A DNA stretch of 64,000 bases from Marine Group II euryarchaeote MED-G37 (GTDB lineage: Archaea > Thermoplasmatota > Poseidoniia > Poseidoniales > Thalassarchaeaceae): NCBI GenBank assembly GCA_002457555.1, contig NTJQ01000003.1, positions 1 to 64,000 of the forward strand, read 5' to 3'. A model generated the notes under the pieces. The model saw only the letters and a list, made by a program, of their open reading frames with translations, was not told the origin of the DNA and searched no databases. This document shows positions 60,823 through 64,000 of this stretch, in pieces. Position numbers and translations under genes: made by a program. Positions within the stretch are counted from its first letter, which is position 1. Every line of letters begins with the position of its first letter.

Positions 60823-62376
60823 TCATCTGATATCTATACAGAATTGCATTGTATTATCGACAGAATCTTCGGTGGTTGATAATCTGCCTGTCCAATCAAG
60901 AGGTCCCTGCCCCTCAGTTTGGCTAGACTCAGTGCCGTCTCCTAGTAAACAGACACTTTCGTCTGAACCGGATCTCTGAATCCACTGGTTACCATCCTCG
61001 TCCATAATTGCCTCCCCGTTAATAACCACAAGTTTTCCAATATCCCATTTCCATGAATTGTAACCATCTCCCCAGTTTAGAGTAGTTGGTGCTGGTGCTT
61101 GACCGAGAGTCCAAGAACGAGCTTCAAGAATCACTCGCCCCTCGCTTTCTGACCAAATTATTGTAGCATTGAAGCGGATTGATTGACCACCCTCAATATA
61201 TTCTGCGTGCTCACCGATTAGATGTATTCTGAGTTTGGTTTGCCTAGAGAAGTAATCTGCACCGTCTCCAACATATCCTTTGTCATAATCTGGAGATATA
61301 GGGTCTGTAATCCATCCTTCAAATGTATGATTCTGATTTAGATAATCAAATGGATTCTCAGCAACATCGAGTAGTGGCGTTACATCATCTCCAAAGTTGC
61401 CAGCAGCATTTTCGGCTGAGTATCCGTCAAGCCTTAGACAAATGGTTGCTTCATCCGTAGACCAAATTAATCGTCCAAACCATTTTTGTTCAACACCCTC
61501 TAATCCCTCATCTACAACATCCTCTGAAGGCAATAAACAAAGTCGGTCTGTAGGTGAATTTCCAATTAACCACCAGCTACCTGATGATTGAGTTGATGTT
61601 CCATCTATTGATACGTTCTTACCAACTTCATAGGTCAACGTGTAGGGTTCTAATTCCCAAGATAAGTCAACAACCGATCCTTCGTTAAGAACTTCTATGG
61701 CAGTTGCTTGCACAAGTAACCTCCAACGTAGAGAACGTTGGTCATATTGTAACCAACCAGATATTTCCACATGACTTCCGGCTTCAATCCAATCTATTAC
61801 TCGCCCCTCCACTTGCATATACAATAAATGGTCTGCGTTACCATAAGAGGGGTTATCCATAAGACTCAATGAATGATATGTTACATCAGGCTCAAGAGGT
61901 TCGGACAAATAGCCGTCTACTTTTACAGACATGTTGGCAAATTCTTGAGGATTCATTGCAACTTCGACTAATTGCATAGCGGTATATTCTACGGAGTCGC
62001 AATCCGAATCAGCACATTCTATAGCGCCGTATCCATTGGATGACAACCAAATCCGACCGTTCCATTCAGTCACTTCTCCTTCGACAGTAATTATCGTTCC
62101 AATTGGAGGGATATTGTTATCTCTGTCTACAAACCATCGAACTTCGACTACTGAGTGGCCATCAACTTCTCGAACTTGCAAATCTATCCTGTCTGCCTGT
62201 TCACCGTAAGGGTCTACAACGAAACTGGTCAGCACCCCTTTGACCTTGACGGTCTCTCTTGGATATTCGTGAATTTCATCTATGTCGATAAAATCCGGCT
62301 CACGGATTACCGCGTAGAAATTCATTGTTGATACTAGCAAAAGAGATGTGAAGAACATCACCCAGAGCTTCGCCAT
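60823..62376 (-). CDS. Membrane-anchored protein of OB-fold-like repeats
   Basis: An N-terminal hydrophobic anchor (LWVMFFTSLLLVSTMNFYAV) is followed by about 480 residues of beta-rich repeats. Each has the pattern 'V-x-V-x-G-x-(15-40)-P-x-G-x-x-x-x-x-GEV-x-x-W-x-G-x-x-W-L', as in TVKVKGVLTSF...PIGTIITVEGEVTEWNGRIWL and MSVKVDGYLSE...GSHVEISGWLQY. This suggests four or more OB-like domains. A few Cys may pair. The ATG at 62376 (MAKLWVMFF) is preferred over 62412. It precedes the TctA-family transporter gene by 9 bp, hinting at a partner role, but no function is known to me. Confidence 0.6.
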   Translation of the reverse strand: MAKLWVMFFTSLLLVSTMNFYAVIREPDFIDIDEIHEYPRETVKVKGVLTSFVVDPYGEQADRIDLQVREVDGHSVVEVRWFVDRDNNIPPIGTIITVEGEVTEWNGRIWLSSNGYGAIECADSDCDSVEYTAMQLVEVAMNPQEFANMSVKVDGYLSEPLEPDVTYHSLSLMDNPSYGNADHLLYMQVEGRVIDWIEAGSHVEISGWLQYDQRSLRWRLLVQATAIEVLNEGSVVDLSWELEPYTLTYEVGKNVSIDGTSTQSSGSWWLIGNSPTDRLCLLPSEDVVDEGLEGVEQKWFGRLIWSTDEATICLRLDGYSAENAAGNFGDDVTPLLDVAENPFDYLNQNHTFEGWITDPISPDYDKGYVGDGADYFSRQTKLRIHLIGEHAEYIEGGQSIRFNATIIWSESEGRVILEARSWTLGQAPAPTTLNWGDGYNSWKWDIGKLVVINGEAIMDEDGNQWIQRSGSDESVCLLGDGTESSQTEGQGPLDWTGRLSTTEDSVDNTMQFCIDIR

Positions 62377-62530
62377 GAGTCCCGGATAGGTTTCTAATGC
62401 TTGAATATTCACTGAAGGCTAGCAGAGATTTTCGATCAAAATTCAGCTTCATCGGGTACTTTACAGGACCGAATTTCTCTCGCATCAAGAGAATAAGGTT
62501 CATCTCGCAGTTATTGTCGAGTGATGAGCA

Positions 62531-62607
62531 GGACCCGTAGCTCAGTTGGTTAGAGCGCTCGGCTCATAACCGAGTGGCCATCGGTTCAAATCCGGTCGGG
62601 TCCACCA
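62531..62607 (+). tRNA. tRNA with CAT anticodon (elongator Met or Ile2)
   Basis: A 77-nt cloverleaf. GGACCCG pairs with CGGGTCC, discriminator A, CCA encoded. The anticodon loop is CTCATAA with CAT. The first pair is G-C, not the A-T expected of an archaeal initiator. It is therefore either elongator Met or an Ile tRNA whose CAT is modified by agmatidine; sequence alone does not settle it. Confidence 0.9.
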
Positions 62608-62749
62608 AAATCTCCTTCTTTGAATCGTCTATTTCGAGCAAAAATACCAGAAAACTATCACAGATTCAAATTAGAATAAGTGGCTAAAAATTGCAATACA
62701 GCGAAGCCAACGGTGCTAACCCCTAAATACGGCCTAAGTCGGCCAGAAG
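62608..62749. other. Intergenic gap after tRNA(CAT)
   Basis: The 142 bp hold an AT-rich stretch and a GGCCTAAGTCGGCC near the following gene. I see no gene or clear promoter beyond a weak AT-rich region. Confidence 0.3.
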
Positions 62750-63691
62750 ATGATGAGCACTGCAAGTAAGGTTCGTCCTGCCCTGATGATATTGGTAGTG
62801 TACTTTCTCAGCACATGGGCTGCAGCTGCACCCGTTCAGGCTCAAGGAGCAGTTCCAGACATCACCTTGACATGCGACCAACCTCAACCAATTGACGTCT
62901 ATCCGGGCGCTACGAGATCAAGTATAATCAACTGTCGAATTGAGAATCCAACCGTCCACCAAGAAAAGGTAAGGATCCAAATTCAAGCTGGAGTTCTCGC
63001 GTTCTCAGGTCCCGCCACTATGTCAATAGGAGGAGGCTCAGAGGTATCATTCCAAGTACTCGTAAGGGCTGAGCTCCGAGCTCCTGAAGGACAGCATCAG
63101 GTAACTGTCAGTGCAGAGGTGACGATGGCGAATGGAGTTCCGGTAACCAGCGAACCATCGGCCGCTAATGTCATGGCGATTATCCGACAGTTCAGTCGAC
63201 TTCGAGTGGCCTCGGAAGTAGCCTTCTTGCAATTACGTCCGAAGGTCGATTATAACTTGGTTTTCGATGTTTATAATGACGGAAATGCTCTGGATCGATT
63301 CAATATTCAAATCGACAATTATGACCAATTGAACGATGATGGATTCCAACTAAGCATCCCCTTGGTCAGCGTGGAAATTGAATCTATGGCCCCTCCTGAG
63401 AAGATTCGAGTTCAGATGAGGACTCCGAAGAACCAAGGTTGGACGGATACATATTTCTCCTTACAGTTCAAGGCGACGTCTGAATACTCTGTTAGGACAG
63501 AGGGTATCCCGAATTACCAAATTCAAACGATGACCGTTTACATCAGAGGAGTTTACCTTCCAGGCTTCGAATTGATTGGTACTTTGATGATTACCGCTCT
63601 AGCAGCGGCTGCATTTGCAGGTCGATCTACAAGACTAACCAATGATGAGGAATCAGACGAGTTAGAACCGCTAGATGCTCGTTTGTTCTAA
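62750..63691 (+). CDS. Exported protein with beta domains and PGF-type C-terminal tail
   Basis: A signal peptide (ALMILVVYFLSTWAAAAPVQAQG) is followed by two beta-sandwich segments (residues ~35-130 with YPGATRSSIINCRIENPT and VSFQVLVRAELRAPEG; and ~145-265 with YNLVFDVYNDGNALDRFNIQI), resembling CARDB/NEW3-type Ig-like domains. The end YLPGFELIGTLMITALAAAAFAG is like a PGF-CTERM sorting tail, with PGFE instead of PGFG, followed by an unusually long acidic tail of about 20 residues. It could be a surface-attached structural protein. The ATG at 62753 is equally possible. Confidence 0.6.
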   Translation: MMSTASKVRPALMILVVYFLSTWAAAAPVQAQGAVPDITLTCDQPQPIDVYPGATRSSIINCRIENPTVHQEKVRIQIQAGVLAFSGPATMSIGGGSEVSFQVLVRAELRAPEGQHQVTVSAEVTMANGVPVTSEPSAANVMAIIRQFSRLRVASEVAFLQLRPKVDYNLVFDVYNDGNALDRFNIQIDNYDQLNDDGFQLSIPLVSVEIESMAPPEKIRVQMRTPKNQGWTDTYFSLQFKATSEYSVRTEGIPNYQIQTMTVYIRGVYLPGFELIGTLMITALAAAAFAGRSTRLTNDEESDELEPLDARLF

Positions 63692-63710
63692 CTGATGATA
63701 GCATATCTTC

Positions 63711-63727
63711 TGCCACCTTAGGTGGCA
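63711..63727. repeat. Perfect hairpin, 7-bp stem and 3-nt loop
   Basis: TGCCACC-TTA-GGTGGCA, 19 bp after the stop of the preceding gene and 53 bp before the next ATG. Its CCACC/GGTGG core is shared with the hairpin at 46811-46827. Confidence 0.65.
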
Positions 63728-63780
63728 TTGGGTTGATAACCAACGCTGATGACGCCTCGCCCAATTGAGAGGTTACTGGT

Positions 63781-64000
63781 ATGAGTGATGGCGGATTGCT
63801 TCAGAAGGCTATGGACGTTCAGCAACCGGCAGATGAGGTAGTCGCCGTAGCGGTATCTTCCTCGAATGAATCAGGAGATTCTCCAAGTATTGGTAATATC
63901 CTTGGGACAATTGGGTTAGGGATGGTTTTACCATTTTTCTTTTTGATGTGGTTTGGCGGGATAATTCCAGTAATCCCCTCCAGTTTGCTTTCGTTGCTTG
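63781..64000 (+). CDS. Membrane protein, N-terminal part (cut by window edge)
   Basis: The open frame starts with ATG at 63781 (MSDGGLLQKAMDVQQPADEV) and runs off the right edge. After about 45 polar residues, a hydrophobic helix (ILGTIGLGMVLPFFFLMWFGG) begins. I do not recognise the family from this fragment. Confidence 0.55.
   Translation, partial: MSDGGLLQKAMDVQQPADEVVAVAVSSSNESGDSPSIGNILGTIGLGMVLPFFFLMWFGGIIPVIPSSLLSLL

Overview
The window looks like a piece of a marine Thermoplasmatota genome, most likely Candidatus Poseidoniales (Marine Group II euryarchaea); the group name is inference from gene content. Archaeal informational genes are clear: transcription factor TFB, the DP1 subunit of PolD, Nob1, and archaeal-type TyrRS and PheRS alpha. 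Secreted proteins carry lipoboxes or C-terminal PGF-type sorting tails. Alongside these are genes of bacterial type: a class II CCA-adding enzyme, thymidine phosphorylase DeoA, SufS/SufE, and split glycine dehydrogenase GcvPA/GcvPB. Coding density is very high, there are no gaps over 300 bases without a gene, and I see no insertion sequence, phage, rRNA or CRISPR array. All six tRNA genes encode their CCA end.

Region 0.0-20.3 kb is mostly housekeeping: the end of tyrS, HMG-CoA synthase, a class V aminotransferase-like protein, acyl-CoA dehydrogenase, a GcvH-like protein, CCA transferase, a SerK-like protein, a HEAT-repeat protein, a Pcm-like methyltransferase, PncC/CinA-C, PolD DP1, a HAD phosphatase, MoaD, TatA, Nob1, a DedA-like protein, an FMN reductase, a SLOG protein, the sufS-sufE-sufT operon, FolD and PheS, with tRNA-Val, tRNA-Glu and tRNA-Thr between them.

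Region 20.3-29.1 kb is an envelope cluster read leftwards. It holds two LVIVD beta-propeller proteins, a cupredoxin-like membrane protein, two SCO1-like lipoproteins with inserted modules, and an Ig/YHYH protein split by an in-frame amber codon. A second cupredoxin-like gene is divergent at its head. The set suggests extracytoplasmic metal (copper) handling.

Region 29.2-39.9 kb holds tRNA-Ala, TFB, gcvT, an EF-hand multidomain protein, an epimerase, gcvPA-gcvPB, a membrane protein, purE, the ATP-pyrophosphatase subunit of GMP synthase and tRNA-Asn. With folD and glyA in the same window, most of a one-carbon/glycine pathway lies within about 42 kb. The GcvH-like protein at 4.6 kb, however, lacks the lipoyl lysine.

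Region 39.9-64.0 kb is dominated by large cell-surface proteins: two giant thrombospondin-type-3 repeat proteins with PGF tails, glyA, an M60-type metallopeptidase lipoprotein, an operon of a surface phospholipase-D/lamin-tail protein with deoA and an acyltransferase, a CD36-like membrane protein, a TctA-family transporter with an OB-repeat partner, tRNA(CAT), another PGF-tailed protein and a truncated membrane protein at the right edge. Many gaps between co-directional genes hold a short perfect hairpin with a 3-4 nt loop.
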